Shown here: piece by piece, positions 1 through 12,900 of the stretch | Layout: each line of letters opens with the position of its first letter | Position numbering within the stretch: position 1 is the stretch's first letter | Assembly: GCA_036897445.1 (NCBI GenBank) | Contig: JAYMTL010000150.1 | Coordinates: forward strand, 1 to 47,243 | Reading direction: 5' to 3' | From: Pelargonium tetragonum | Lineage: Eukaryota > Streptophyta > Magnoliopsida > Geraniales > Geraniaceae | Length of the DNA stretch: 47,243 bases | The notes under the pieces: model-generated | What the model was told of the DNA's origin: nothing | Databases searched by the model: none | What the model saw: only the letters and a program-made list of their open reading frames with translations | Position numbers and translations under genes: made by a program

Positions 1-3000
1 AAATGTACAAAACATAATGTAGGATAGGTCCTAATTCAAGTTTTCTTAATTTTATTAAACAAGAATTGCTATTATATTTTATAAATTATCTTTCTAATGA
101 ATTTTCTCCTAACCTTTACCTTATAGTTTAGGGCTGCCCATAGACTTCTGACTACGAGCTTATACCTCCAACTCCCGGTACGGCGCTGCGGGCTTTCCTC
201 CCCTTTCGGGTTTTTTCGTTCAAAACAAATAGACAGACCCGCCAAACATACTAAAAGAATACTCGCTAGTAAAAAGCTCAAAAAGACCCCTTGGAATGCC
301 AAATCCTTCTGCGAACTAAGTGATATTTTAGTAGCAAATAGAAGGTGTAATAGGTGTTCCTCTTTTTTAGTGCTTCTGGGCCCCTATTCTGAAACTGAAA
401 CATAGAACTCAGATTCTCTAAAAGCCAAGTTACTCACAACAGCAAGAGGGAGTCTCTTAAAAGTGGAATATACAACGTACCAGATATATAAAGAATCGGT
501 GGCTTATGTTGTATGTATTTTATTGGGTTGCACGTATCTTAGCTAGTATTCTCTATTCCTGCAAACGAGTCAAGGGGCACCCCTTTGTCTACAATTCGTA
601 ATTTTCCTACAGAGGCTCTTTTTGATTTTACCCGATTTACAATTTCTTCTTTAATTTCAGTAAATATTCCTTATCAAATTTATAGCATTTAAACTACTAG
701 TGAGCCCCTTTATAAAACCAAGAGTTTTTTTAGAAAGCCTCCCTAAAATAGATATACCTTAAACAAGTACAAGATTATACTTCCTTATCGGGCTTTAGCA
801 GGAACCTTTTGCAAGTAGCTTAACTTTTGTTAGGCAAGAATCTAGGAGAAGTTTCCGGTAGAGCAGCTAATCTATATATGTATCAGGAGCGATCCTTAAT
901 TGACAGTATACCCGTAGTAGGAGTCCCCTTTAGTTTAGATGAAGTCGTACAAACAAACTAAGTTTTCGATCTACTTATCAGCGAAGCTCGGTAGTAAATT
1001 ACTTGTATCTAAAATCTAAAAAGGTAAAGCCCCTTACTATACTTACTATACTATATAATATAGCCTCTTAAAAAAAGAATTGTCCGTACGGGAACTTAAA
1101 GAGCTTTCTTGTTTTTGCTTAAAAGTTTCTTGAATATAAATAAAAAGGGTAGTCTTTTATTACATTCATACTTTAGATTATAAAAGCAAGTATTCACAGT
1201 TAAGATTTTTTAATAGGTACTTGCCTAGTTATCCTGTCTCGTAATTGCAGCTCTTGGTTTGGGTGTTATTAAGGAGAGACTTTCCAATTAAATAAACACT
1301 AAATATGGGTAAAAAAAGGATTCACTTACACAAAATTGTAAAACGAGTTTTTAGATAGGTCACAAAAGCTCTAGACTCTCTTCAAAAACCAGTCAAGTCA
1401 CTTTAACGAAAATAGATAGTATAGACTAAATATTACTGACTATACCGTAGAATACTATTGATGAACTTTATACTAATCAAAAGTGCTGAACAAATTTCTT
1501 TTGGATAAACAGTACCTCTGATACTTGAAAAGTCCAACCCTTAACTCAACCGAAGACCCTAACAGAGCCAAGGACTGTAAATAAAAGTCAAAATAGTGTA
1601 TCTCCCCTGAGTAAAGAAGCATACTAACTACTGTAAAAAAAGCTAATAAATAATAAAATAGCAAGATTTCCCATAGAAAAAAAGACGTACCTCATCTGAA
1701 TATTCATTTTATTTAAAGCAAAAACCTCTTGGTCAGTCAGAAAAGGAGTACTTATTTATAAACTTTTTAAAGAACTCTGCAAATATCTAGGAGAGAACAA
1801 GAATTAGGACTTTTTCGCTTGAGAACAAGGGGTCTTTCTGTACTTTAGGGCTGGCGAAGCTCTTTCAAGGATTTCCTCGAAAAGTAACTGCAAAACATAG
1901 CAAGAATTCTAAGAAACGGGATACATATTTTTACCTTAACAAAAGGATACATTTTTGTTGTCATAACAGGTTGTTAAATAAGCAGGATACCCTTTAGAAA
2001 ACAAAAGAAACAATTTATATAAATATGTTTAGTCTGTTGGTTAACTACTTAATTTATAAAAAGAAATTCTGAACTAAAGACAGAAATCCTCAACGATATA
2101 TAAGTATGATATCATGCCTTAGAAATCTCTAAAAGTTGAGTCTAAGAGGAGTTCCCGTTTAAAGGAAGCTTCTTGCCTGGTATTCGAATGTTTATTCGGT
2201 CTTCTATAAATCTTAAGAGAAAGATCTTATTCGCACAGGTACTCTATTTTATACTGGTAAACAGAAAAGTGTTTCGCTTTTGTATATAAAACTTTAAATT
2301 TAAAAAGTGTGGGATCCCTAGAAAGCGCGCTTACCTATTTATGTCAGTACTATGTAGAACCGATACTGAATAGACCCAGCTCTGAGATATTCCTCTTTCT
2401 GTTTAGAGTTATACTTGTTTTTATTCTTGTATATTAGTTTACAAAACCTTCAAGGGAAACCCTAGCATAAATCTCTTTTTAAAAGAATAGTGGATAGATT
2501 ATAAGTTATAAGAGTTAAAAACCTGGTCAATCAAAAGGACTTTAATTCCAAGGGACATAATAAAGAATAGATAAGAGGCTCCTGTCTACCCCTCAGTAAG
2601 TAACAAGATTTTACTAGCTTTGCATATTTGTAATGAGAAGGATCATGCCAAAGTAAAAAAGCACTCCCTAAATCTAACTTAATGAAATGGAAAAAATACT
2701 ATGCTTTTTTTACCTGCTAAGGAAAGCACTTTTAAAAGTATATTAAAGTATAGGCAAGGTTGTGAAATAAACCGCATCCCATAACCCGTACCTAACTTCT
2801 CTCGAACAGACTAGGTACGCTTAAATCCTTTTTCTGATTTGTCAAAACTCTTTAACACTACTCAGAGGGATCCGTACGTTTTAACTTATTTTTAACAAGG
2901 TACTCATAAGATTTTAACTCTCGGAATAGGAGCTCCTTTAGCAGCCTAGAGTAAAAAAAGCAATCGGTACGTAATTACGTAATAAAGAATACCATATTAC

Positions 3001-3070
3001 CTATTTTATTAGGTCACATTTCCATGGTGTAAGAGTACTTAATATAGCTCGAGTAAAGTCCTCCTTAAAA
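1..3070. other. AT-rich, RIP-like gene-free block
   Basis: No supportable gene lies here. Stops are dense in all six frames and the only open frames (for example on the minus strand near 72-302 and 1473-1664) are short and low in complexity. The sequence is rich in TpA and poor in CpA/TpG, with short G/C islands such as AGGAGTCCCC near 920 and GGGATCCC near 2311. It is most simply read as decayed repeat DNA whose parent element I cannot identify. A perfect 14-bp palindrome TACGTAATTACGTA sits at 2968-2981. Confidence 0.6.
2968..2981. repeat. 14-bp perfect palindrome
   Basis: The sequence TACGTAATTACGTA equals its own reverse complement. Its centre GTAATTAC resembles the edge sequence of repeat family R1 (GTAATGTAATTAC), but no other R1 module is visible nearby. 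It may be chance in AT-rich DNA. Confidence 0.5.
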
Positions 3071-3098
3071 CTTAAAAGGGGCATATGCCCCTTTTAAG
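3071..3098. repeat. 28-bp perfect palindrome
   Basis: The 28 bases are exactly self-complementary. Each 14-base arm runs CTTAAAAGGGGCAT, meeting its complement with no spacer, and the symmetry ends exactly at both sides. It could form a cruciform, or a 12-14 bp hairpin in a transcript. A perfect match of this length is unexpected in otherwise eroded sequence, so it may be young or maintained. It could be the footprint of a small palindromic insertion. I see no gene that it would serve. Confidence 0.85.
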
Positions 3099-4500
3099 AA
3101 CAAGGATAATGTTAAAGGAGCTCCCCCCCGGTTTGTAACTAAGCTGTATATAATAGAGTTTTGCAGGAATCCTTAAAAAATTTTCGGGCTTGACTGTACT
3201 CGGTAGTGTGATGCACAAGGCGCATTTTTTATTTAAGCTCGTCTCAACCCCCTTTAAGCTAAACACGAGAGGCTTCTCGACTGTTAAATTATCCAAAGGT
3301 TTATCTTAAATCACGGGTTACTCTTAATTATGTATGAGTCTTCCGGATGCTTGGAGAACTTAGGTCACCTTGCTTTTTATGGATTCAACCGAGAGGCTAA
3401 AGTGCTTTTTCCTTAAACTTTTATTACAAAGGTAGATTTTAAAAAGATTCTAGGAATTCCTGTAACTAAAATAGAGCCCTACTATACCCAGTAGGAGAGA
3501 AAAACTATATTTACAAAAGGCGCGCCAAGAAGGTCTAAGGAAACTTCTACTTTTGGTAAGTCTAGCTAACCTCTTACTTTATTTAAAAGGGTTCCCTTCT
3601 ACAAAACAACATAAGCGCACGCCTTGGGTGGAGTCTCTCAAAAGGGAAACCCTGACTTTCTTGTCAAGCATACGCCTTACCTATAACCTAGGAATTCCTA
3701 AACCGAAAACTCCGAAGTATCAGAAAATGAATAGAGTAGTCTTAACTTGTGTAGATATACCGGATAAGTAATATGCGTTACCCGAGGCAGGCCTTTTCCT
3801 CCCCTAAAAAAAGGCAACCCAGGCTTTTAAGAAAGTCTAATTTCTTGACAGCTCCTATAAAGATTCTTTAATTAGGACCTCGAAGTACGCATACTAGTTT
3901 GTCTTAGTAATTTCCGCCCAGTTATAAATATAAAGTAAAGCATCAAATAAGGGCACCCGTTTATTAGAATCTAGTTTTTTAAATTACATGAGTTAAGTAA
4001 ACCAGGAGTGGTTTCAGACCCTTTTTGAGGCTTGCAGACCTCTTTTTCTTACGCGGGACTCCTCTATCTAAGCTTTACGGGAATTGTGAGAATTCTAAGG
4101 GGGGTTTCTTCATTGTTATGTGTACTTTTGGTTGCGGTCTTTAACGATCCATATTTCCAAGGTACAGAGAATCGGGGTTTTAGTCTATTTTCCAAATATC
4201 AAAGTCTGGCTGAAGTCGCTCTTTAACTTATGCATCATTTAGTAATTTGCGATTTTTGTTAAGCAAGGAGTTCCTAGTTCAAGGCTCTAGCCGTACTTCA
4301 AGAATTACTCCTAAATAAGACTTAAAAATTTCCTTTCGCGCAGATATCTGCTTTATAGCATTCTGGTATAGTTTAATAAAATTTTGTTAGAAACCTGAGT
4401 TAGCTTTCAATCCTTTATTCAAGCTTTTTTTATCCCTCTGACTTTGTCCTGTAGGGCCCATTCAAATAAAAGGAAGATTTTTTTTAAGATCTGCGATACC
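3099..4500. other. AT-rich, RIP-like gene-free block
   Basis: No gene is seen. The open frames at 3553-3771 and 4032-4226 are short and match nothing I know, and both start at non-ATG codons. Palindromic G/C islands occur: AGGAATTCCT at 3452-3461 and TAGGAATTCCTA at 3689-3700. Confidence 0.55.
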
Positions 4501-4740
4501 TCGTTTCTTTGTAGCTATAGGTAAGCATTTATGCTTAGGAGAAAGGGCGCTATAGCAGCTATAGGCATAGGCACTATGAGAAGAGTAGCTATACGTGCTA
4601 TAACTCTTCTATTAGCAGGTAACGAAGTTAGAAGAGGAGGAGCCTTTTTATTTGAAATTTCTGTTTTAGTTTTAAGGGGCTTCCATCACAAAAAGACAAG
4701 GACCGCGTTAGATTTAAATATCTTAATGGGTTAAACTCTA
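4501..4740 (+). repeat. Small GCTATA-rich segment, possibly related to repeat family R1
   Basis: This stretch differs from its surroundings. It repeats the words gctata and agctatag and has purine-rich runs (agaagaggagg). A 67-codon open frame with an ATG start at 4531 runs through it but has no recognisable domain. The wording loosely resembles the internal part of the R1 unit near 34.93-35.0 kb (agctataggagc, then gcctataactg). A detached R1 fragment is possible. I could align only short words, so this is tentative. Confidence 0.25.
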
Positions 4741-7700
4741 AAAAAATCCCTTTGGCATTGCGGACAAAATCCTTTAGAGGTCTCTCTTCCCCAACCCCTT
4801 ATCTTTTATTAATAGAAGAGTAAAGTAGCACGAATTCGAATCCGCGTCGCTTTATTATAGGCTATTTTACTGTAATACTAAAGGACTAGAACTAGGGCTA
4901 AACCCTTTTCTTTTATTGGATCTAATTTTGAATCGACGAAACCCGGATTTTAACTGTGCGCAAATTCTACTACTAGGAAATGCTTACAAATTTCTTTTTT
5001 TTAGTTCCATAACTATTGGCAAAGAAGGGGGCTTAAACCCCAAGGGAAGTTTTACTGGTATCATTTTCAGCTTGTTGAGGAAGATCCCTCCAGCTTTACC
5101 TGATAGGAAAACCCCTAACAGAAGGATCCCTTTTTAGATTAGATGAGGATGACATAAAATTTGAAATACCTCTGATTTATTTATAGACTTCATATTAGCC
5201 CTACACCTTAGAGAATCTCCTATGAAGCTAAACGTTTACAGTACTAAAAAGACTCCTTAAGAAATCTTTCTTTTAGCCTCAGTTAATTTACAAAGAGTCG
5301 CTTACTAAAAGGAACTCAGGTTTACTAAATTTGAACAAAGTACATTTTTAATAATAAATTACAATTACTACTCAATAAAATTAGGATCCTTTATTGTAAT
5401 AGAAGACAACCCCTGGGGTTAATACACATTGTAGATTAAGAGACGCGGGTGTGGTATTGTAAACTTATGTCGAAGTTATACTTTATCTGTCTAAAATACC
5501 CTTTATACCTTGTCTTAAAAACGGAAATAATTAACAAGACTCACTCTAACTTAAGGACTACTGGGAGACTCTAATAAAGCATATAGGACTAAGTAAAATA
5601 CGTTGCAGTTAAATTTCCGAAATACAAGGGGTTTCTATTCAACCAGCAGTTAGCCTGGTACCAGTTGTTCAGCTTGCCTCTATACATGTGTTTAGCAATC
5701 TAATGCTCTTCCACTCAAAGCCTAATAAAAGAAATTTAGATAATTTACAAAATGTTAATCATCCTGTAAATAATATCAAAGGACTTCTGGTAAAGAGTTA
5801 TATATTTATCAAAAGTTTATTGTGTATCCTATATAGAGAAGATATTTACCTTACTAGCTTCTTGGTATATATTGCGCTTCTACAAGCTCCCTATAGGATA
5901 CAAGTAGAGGAATCACAGGTCGCTTTATAAACTTTCTTGCTTTTTTAGAAGTGACTGCAGATTGAAGGATTGCCTTGAAGAGTGTATAAGTTTAGAAAAT
6001 TAATGAATAATATCCTTAATTAATCAAAGAAATTTTTACGCTGAATTTTGAGATTTCCTGAAGCTCTGAGTACCCAGAATTCGTTTGAATTAGGAGCTTT
6101 ATCTTAAATTTATGAATTTGCTACTTTATCTGCATATTTTTATTACAAAAGCAGATCCTTTAGATCCGGACTGTATAGTTCAGATTAACCAAAAGGGGCT
6201 ATGTCTTTGTTAGGGTCTTATCCTTGTTCAATATAACTAAGCTCTCCACTTATGATATACTTAAAGTTTTAACTCCTTTTAACAGACACTTGTGCTACTA
6301 CAGGTTTTTAATCTCCTATGGTATTAATGATAACCAAGACACTTTTTTTAGTTAAACCCCCGATTACCACAAAGCTTTCAACAAGAGGAGCTGAGGAAAG
6401 TAAAGGGGATTCTAAAACAGAAGGGGTTCCTTAACTTTGTTCAGGCGTCCACTCCCTTGCTTGTCGGTTCAATTACTAGCGTTTTCTGAATTAGATAAAT
6501 TCTATAATTAATTCGTAAAAAAGAATTTGTTTATATTATTTACATTACTAAAGAAATTTCCAGGACTCCGTAAGAAGCTTACTCAGGTTTTTTCGAAAAA
6601 GTCAAATCACTTAGATATAAAATTTTTTCTTTATTATAGCTTGTTTATTACATATCTTAGAAGTTCTTTTAGAACTCTAAAAGAACTAAAGTGCTCCTTT
6701 TCAAAAAAGTCAAGGGTTCGAATCAAGACAATGAATACATAAATAAAGGATCCCCTTTAACTATTATTACAACTTATTCCTACAGGGATCTCTACCGAAA
6801 AGCACCTAAAAATCATCCTTTGAGTAAGTGGGCTCTTGGGGTCTCCCAAACTACAAGCTAACGCCCTGGTTTTTTCTCACTTTGCTTTTTATACCAGAAT
6901 CAAAAAAGGCTCTTTCTTTAAATTCCGTTTTGTAAACTAAAGAAACTCGGAAAGATACTAATACAAGGTACTTAGCCCTGTTAAAGTCTTTATTAATTCT
7001 AGAATTAGGAATAATTAATAAGATAAGGCTCTGTACTAGCCCAGATCCTACAGGCAAATTTTACGCAGTCTGTAGAAAAGTAGTGATATATACTATTCTA
7101 TAAAACAGAACTAGGAGAGCCCCCTGTTACTAAATATGAAACTTATAATCTAACGCGGGATGACAAAGGGTCTTTAATTTTAAGGACTAGTCAAGGAATT
7201 CGTCGTAATTTTATATGGAGCCCTTCATTTTGCAGCCGGGTATACAAGAAGGCTTCCTAGTTAAATCTACTCCCCTTGTTGTAGGATATTTAAGAGGATA
7301 GTTTTTCTAGCTTTTTACTCGAATATGCCTTTTTCTATATTATGGAGAGGCTATTTTCTACTTTTTGTATCTGGTAAATCTGGTTATTTTCTTTTATAAG
7401 AGGAGACTTCCATATTTGCGTGTACTATTTACAGGGGATTTTTGAGAAGAAATTGCTTATAACTGAACGGGGGACTCACATTCCTTGTATTGAGGCAAAA
7501 CTGGGGATTTGTGAAAACGGTTATATTTGTATTAATATAGGGAAGTGCATTCTTATGTTGTTTAATTAGGTCTCAAACTAAGTTATAAAGTACTGGAGAA
7601 ATCCTTGTTATTAAATATAAATAGGAGGTCTTTTCAGAACTATTAGCTAAACTTTTAATAATTGAATATCCAGTAAAATGGCGGGGCTTAGTATTACATA

Positions 7701-9900
7701 AAGTATTTAAGAATTCTAATAAATTAAAGTGTCAACTTTTTCGAGAAATCCTAAATAAACGAAGCTCTGGTTATTTAGAGGAAGTGTTCTATTTTGCTTG
7801 TAACTTTAGAGCCCCTTCGGTTTTTGCTTTATATTGAGACTTTCTTATCTTTTTTGTATCCGATTGAGGATAGAACTTGGTAGGGGCTGCCCCAGGATCT
7901 CGAAGAAAGTTCTAATACTTGGAAAATAGGGGAACACTCAACTTTTAAAAACTAAGACCCTTTATCAAGGAAATGTGGCTAACATAGAGGGTAGACTCTG
8001 TCAGATTGGAAGGAGTAAATCAGATAGTTGGCAACAAGATTTTCTTGCATAATTTATAGAGCAGCGCTATAGTGAGCGGATAATTACTACTTATATTTAG
8101 TCGAAAAGGCAACTTTATTTTTGAAAAGGGAATTTCACATAGAGAAACCTCGGGATTGCCCTTAAGGCTTCAAGATCTTATAATATAGGGTACCCCACCT
8201 CTTAATCTCAGTACTTTATTAGGTATGTCAGCGCATTTTAATTACTAAGTATACGAAAGCAAAAAACTGGGTTAAGTTTTAAGTTTATAGTGGCTTTGCT
8301 ATAGTAGACCTCAATGTTCGACCTGTTATACTTAGTAGAATTGAAGAAATACCCGGCGGTAGCAGGACTTTGGAGTATACTTTAAAACTACTCCGGGAAG
8401 TACTTTTCAAGAAGACTTTTTTTGCGAAATGGTGTATACCCTTTTCTTTATTTCCGGGATTCTGACTCGAAGAAACTTATTAAAAATGACTAGTGCTCTG
8501 CCGTGTTAGGGCATTCTTTTGTGAAAAAGGACCTCGTTGATATATGGAGTTCTTGGTTTATTATATATTCGCTCCTATCAAGATTGACATGAGTTATTAA
8601 ACGGTATACGTGTATTCCTTTTCCATTACATTAATTTATATCTTTTTTTTGTTTAATTGAGTCCCCCTTTTTGGCATGCGCAGCAAAATGCACGGGGATT
8701 GAGGAGAGGTACCAATTCAGGTCGTAGGAATAGAAGGCACCGACTCAAGATAAAAAGGATAGGGATTAACCCTTATTCAAGAAAGTGCACTGGTCAAACG
8801 GAGCTTCGATGTCATACTATCCTTTATATATAGTTTATAAAAAGTTTTGCTTATCTATTACAAAAGTTGTTTCGTGTGTATCTCCTTTTTGTTAAATCTT
8901 TATTACCCTTTTTATCGAATAAAAAGAGACTGCTCACTATAAAAAAGAACCCGAAAATTGAAACTTAAGCAGGGGCTTTTCTTTTTTCGAGCACCCTACG
9001 TGATTTTCAAGGTTTCCTTGACCAAAATGACATTTTATTAGTAATTAGTTTTGGTTATTACCAAGGCAAAAAGATAAAGGAGCCTGGGTTTTTTATAAAG
9101 GATTCTTTCATTAATGTTTGATATTATACATAACACACAAATACTTAAGTACTAAAACAAGCAGAAAGCAGAACAAGAGCAAATCGCTTTCATTTTCTTA
9201 CCTTCTCCTTGATTTGCTAGAACCCTCGGCACTTCCCTTTTATAGATCTTTCCTAATTCTACAAAGAAACTTAGACCTTTCTCATTTTATAGACTCGGTA
9301 AGACTGCCAGAATAAGAAAGCAATACAAAGAAAGATACTCCAAATATCTACTTGTTTTAATTCTAAACCGAGAGGCGGAAACCGGGACTCCTAATCCACT
9401 TTTACAGTTCCTGCTATATTGCGGACTCTTTTTGTTACTAAATTCACTAAACAAATCTAAAATCCAAGGGGATAAACCCTAGCCAGTCCCGTGTTTATTT
9501 AGCTCTTTTCGTAGAATTCTAATTACAAGACTAACTAAGAAGGACTCATAAGAAGTAGACAGGTCTTAAGAAACAAGCTGTGAGTAAGAAAGCTACAAAA
9601 GTCAATAAGAAACTGGCGGTACACTTAATAAGGCAAGACTAACATGCAACTAATAGACTTTAACTCCTGTACAGGGCTTGCTCCTTATTAAACGAAATAG
9701 AAACCTAGAAGAAAGAAATTGGTTTCTCTATAGAGCTTTTGTAATGAACTTCCCTTATCGCTTAGATATACACAAAAATTGAGCGAGGAAATTTCTTACA
9801 CCCAACCCTATTCCTAACTGGCTATATATAAGACCACTTTGTCTTGTAAAACCCCAAGCTAAGCCCTATCATCTCATTTATTGTTTGTTGAAACTTGAAT
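4741..9900. other. AT-rich, RIP-like gene-free block
   Basis: No gene, RNA or terminal repeat is recognised. Open frames (4916-5137, 5688-5930, 6527-6742, 6851-7057 minus, 9118-9315) are below about 80 codons, and none shows a domain. The TpA-rich, CpA-poor texture continues and AGG..CCT islands recur, such as AGGATCCT at 5383-5390. Probably decayed transposon DNA. Confidence 0.55.
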
Positions 9901-12900
9901 TCTTAGAGTCTTTAAAACAGCTAAACTCTTTACATTTATCAGACTTCATTACTTATAACATTCCTGTTTAGTTAACCTCTAAGAGAAAGCGCCCGAGGAA
10001 CTCTTGTTCCCTAAATCTCCAGTAAATACCTCTTAAAAAAAGACTAGAAAACTAAGAAAATACACGAGTTCAACTCCCAAAGTATTTAACTTTTTTATTT
10101 TAAACTAACTCTCCTAACCTTTCTATAACTTCCTAAATAGAAACCTATAAAGATCTTTGAGTGCCCTAAAGTTCTTTTAGATGAGGCTAAGTTTGTATGC
10201 TTGTAAAAGGCCTCCTTCTTATAAAGGATTTACCAATTCCTAGCGAACTTACTTGTATTGTAAATCCCGATTCTATTGTAGACCCTTTGACTTTTGCCCT
10301 ACCCTATATGATTTAGGGGCTTGGTTTTGCCTTGAAAGTGTTTTCTCTTGTAAAATAAAAAGGGAATTCCTACTATATTTGTCTTTTTCTTACTCTGGTA
10401 CTAATCAACTCTTTCAAAATAACCAACTAATAAGCCACAAAGAACTGCAAACGGCTCTATTGCACTCTCCATTTAATTTAACTCTAGACCTTACTTATGC
10501 GCGGCTATACCTTGTACTCTATTCAGCAAAAACCTGTAATTACAATTACTTTGATATGTGGATAAAGTCTCTCGCATGTCAGTTTTTCCAATTTCTTTCA
10601 CCTTGTTAAATTAAGTTAATTAAGAGTTATGCACAAGTAAAAAACCCACCTTGTTATTATATCCAAAATTGCATTCCTTTATAAAGAAAGGAACTTCCGA
10701 TTTCTCTTTTTTCTCCTATTCTAGATTTCACAAAATGAAGTGCTACCTTATTTACTATATTTTAAAAAAGTGCTTTTGCCTTGATTTGCCTTAATAAAGG
10801 ATCCTGAAGAAACCCAGCGCCTACCAACCAAAAGTAAATCTGGAATTTTATAGAGACAAATTCGGTGTTAGAGTCTTCCCTTTTTTGAAACGGATACCCT
10901 TTTTAACCCACAGAGAGCTCCTTACTTAAACTGCTGAATCTAAGGATTTCCTCCACCTTGTACCCATAAAAGTCATTTCTACCTTCGTGTATTTTCAGCG
11001 CTTTCTTTGAAAGTAAGCCCGATTTGGATATATCCAATAAAAGATAAAGGATTTCTGCTTTAAACTAAAAAGAGTTATAATAGCAAGCAAGAAATAGGGC
11101 CTAATAAGTAAGCAACAGTTACCCCTTAATGTATAAAATAGTTTACTCTTGTCGCATTTGGTCTTTGGCTCTAGTTGTTACTGATAAAGATTTGAATATT
11201 TCATAGTATCATAACGTGGATTTAGGCTCTAGGGAAAGGGCCCCTCTTTCCTTTGGTAGAGCTATTTCACTACTTTCAAGTTAAAATCTTTAGATAGGGC
11301 AAGGGTTAACATGACTCTTATTTCATTTTCGCTACTGTATATTTGTAACTCGAGAACTCAAAGTAACCCTATATGCATTGAATTTCGTAGAGTTTTAAAG
11401 TTTTATCAGAATCTTTTCTATGTTAAGTTGAGGTAGAAGTAGGTGCCTTGTGTATTCACATAGGAATAGGACCCCTCGGTTTTAAGGTAACAAAGGAGCC
11501 ATATAAAAGAGGAATAAAAAAAAAGGAACGAAAAGGTCTTTTAGCCTTAGTTAGTGCTAGTCGTCAGTAAGATTATATAGCCCAGCACCAGAAAAATGAA
11601 ATAGACAAGGCAGTGCGATCTCATAGTTAAAATTGACTCTAGTTATTGGAAATAGGGTAAAGTAAATGGAATTATCAAACAGATAAAGAGTTTTATCTCA
11701 TCTAAATTCTGCTTAAAAGCATAGTCTGGGGCTGGGGACTTATACCTACTATGTTCACTTACAATGAGGATTGGTTAAATTCCTTTTTTAGAGGGTCCTT
11801 GTATCTCAGAAAGATTGAGCTGATAAAAAAACACAAAAATAAGCTAGTCAGAAAAAGTATACATGACATGGATTTACGTAGCATAACTCGAAATTCTTTT
11901 GATCGATTATTACACCTTTTATACGTTAGTATTTACAGAGGACTTCTCTAATTTCATAATAAGAGATCTCTTTCGAGAACTTAAATATTTCTAATTTCTT
12001 ACTGTTTGCTTTATTATAACAAAATAGAAAGAAGTGAAAGAACTTGCTCAGACTAAAAGAGTATTACAGGTGCCCGATAGGGTAGCTTTATTTGAATATG
12101 GAATGTATACCATTTATTTACTGAGATATCGAGATGGGAGGATGAAACAACCAATGTTGGTAAATGACCTAACTAGAGGGGATGCCAATTATAATAATAC
12201 AGTAAAAGAGGTAACCCAAAAGTTTTTTATTTCACTCTCTCTGAGTTGAACTGAAGTAGAAGGGGATTCTAGGGGGCGGGGTTTTAGTTTTATGTCGAAA
12301 TTGATGACTAACAAGATTTCATGGAAGTTTCTTCGTTAGTGATCTTTTTCTATCCTATTATTTAAAGGAGGGAGTTTGTACTTTTACAAGTTAAATTAGA
12401 AAGAATTACAAAGATTGCACTTCAAGATAAGTTCTTCTTGCCGAGGTACCTAGCACTTTAGAAGATAAGAGAAACTCTTATATAAATCGAAATTGAAGTA
12501 GTCAGCTTACGCATCTTTAAATGACCCATAGAATCTTTTAGTAAAACTCTGTTAGTTTAAAAGCCCTTTTTTTAGGGTTTATGTCTAAAGTCTAAATTAT
12601 CAAGCTAAGACTAATCAGAATACTCATTTTTGAAAAGTCTCATAGTAGACAGTATAGCTCTACGAAATAAACAGAGGAATAGGGAATCGCTTAATTTAAT
12701 ATAGAAAGAAAGATAAGATCTCGCTAAAATCTAGTATAAGCTTCTGCACCTGGTGAAAGGGGTTATCAACTTGGGTAGAGCAAACCGATCTGAAGCAAGA
12801 ATCCGGTGTTTTATCCATTGATACGCTGCCCCAAAAGTAACAAATCAAGAGCACAATCTTAGTCTTATTTTTATGGAAGGGGAGAACCTCCAATTATAGG

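Noticed and set aside
10253-10609. Longest open frame (about 118 codons, plus strand)
   Set aside because: It starts at TTG, has no domain, signal or neighbour, and its length is expected by chance in 47 kb of AT-rich DNA.
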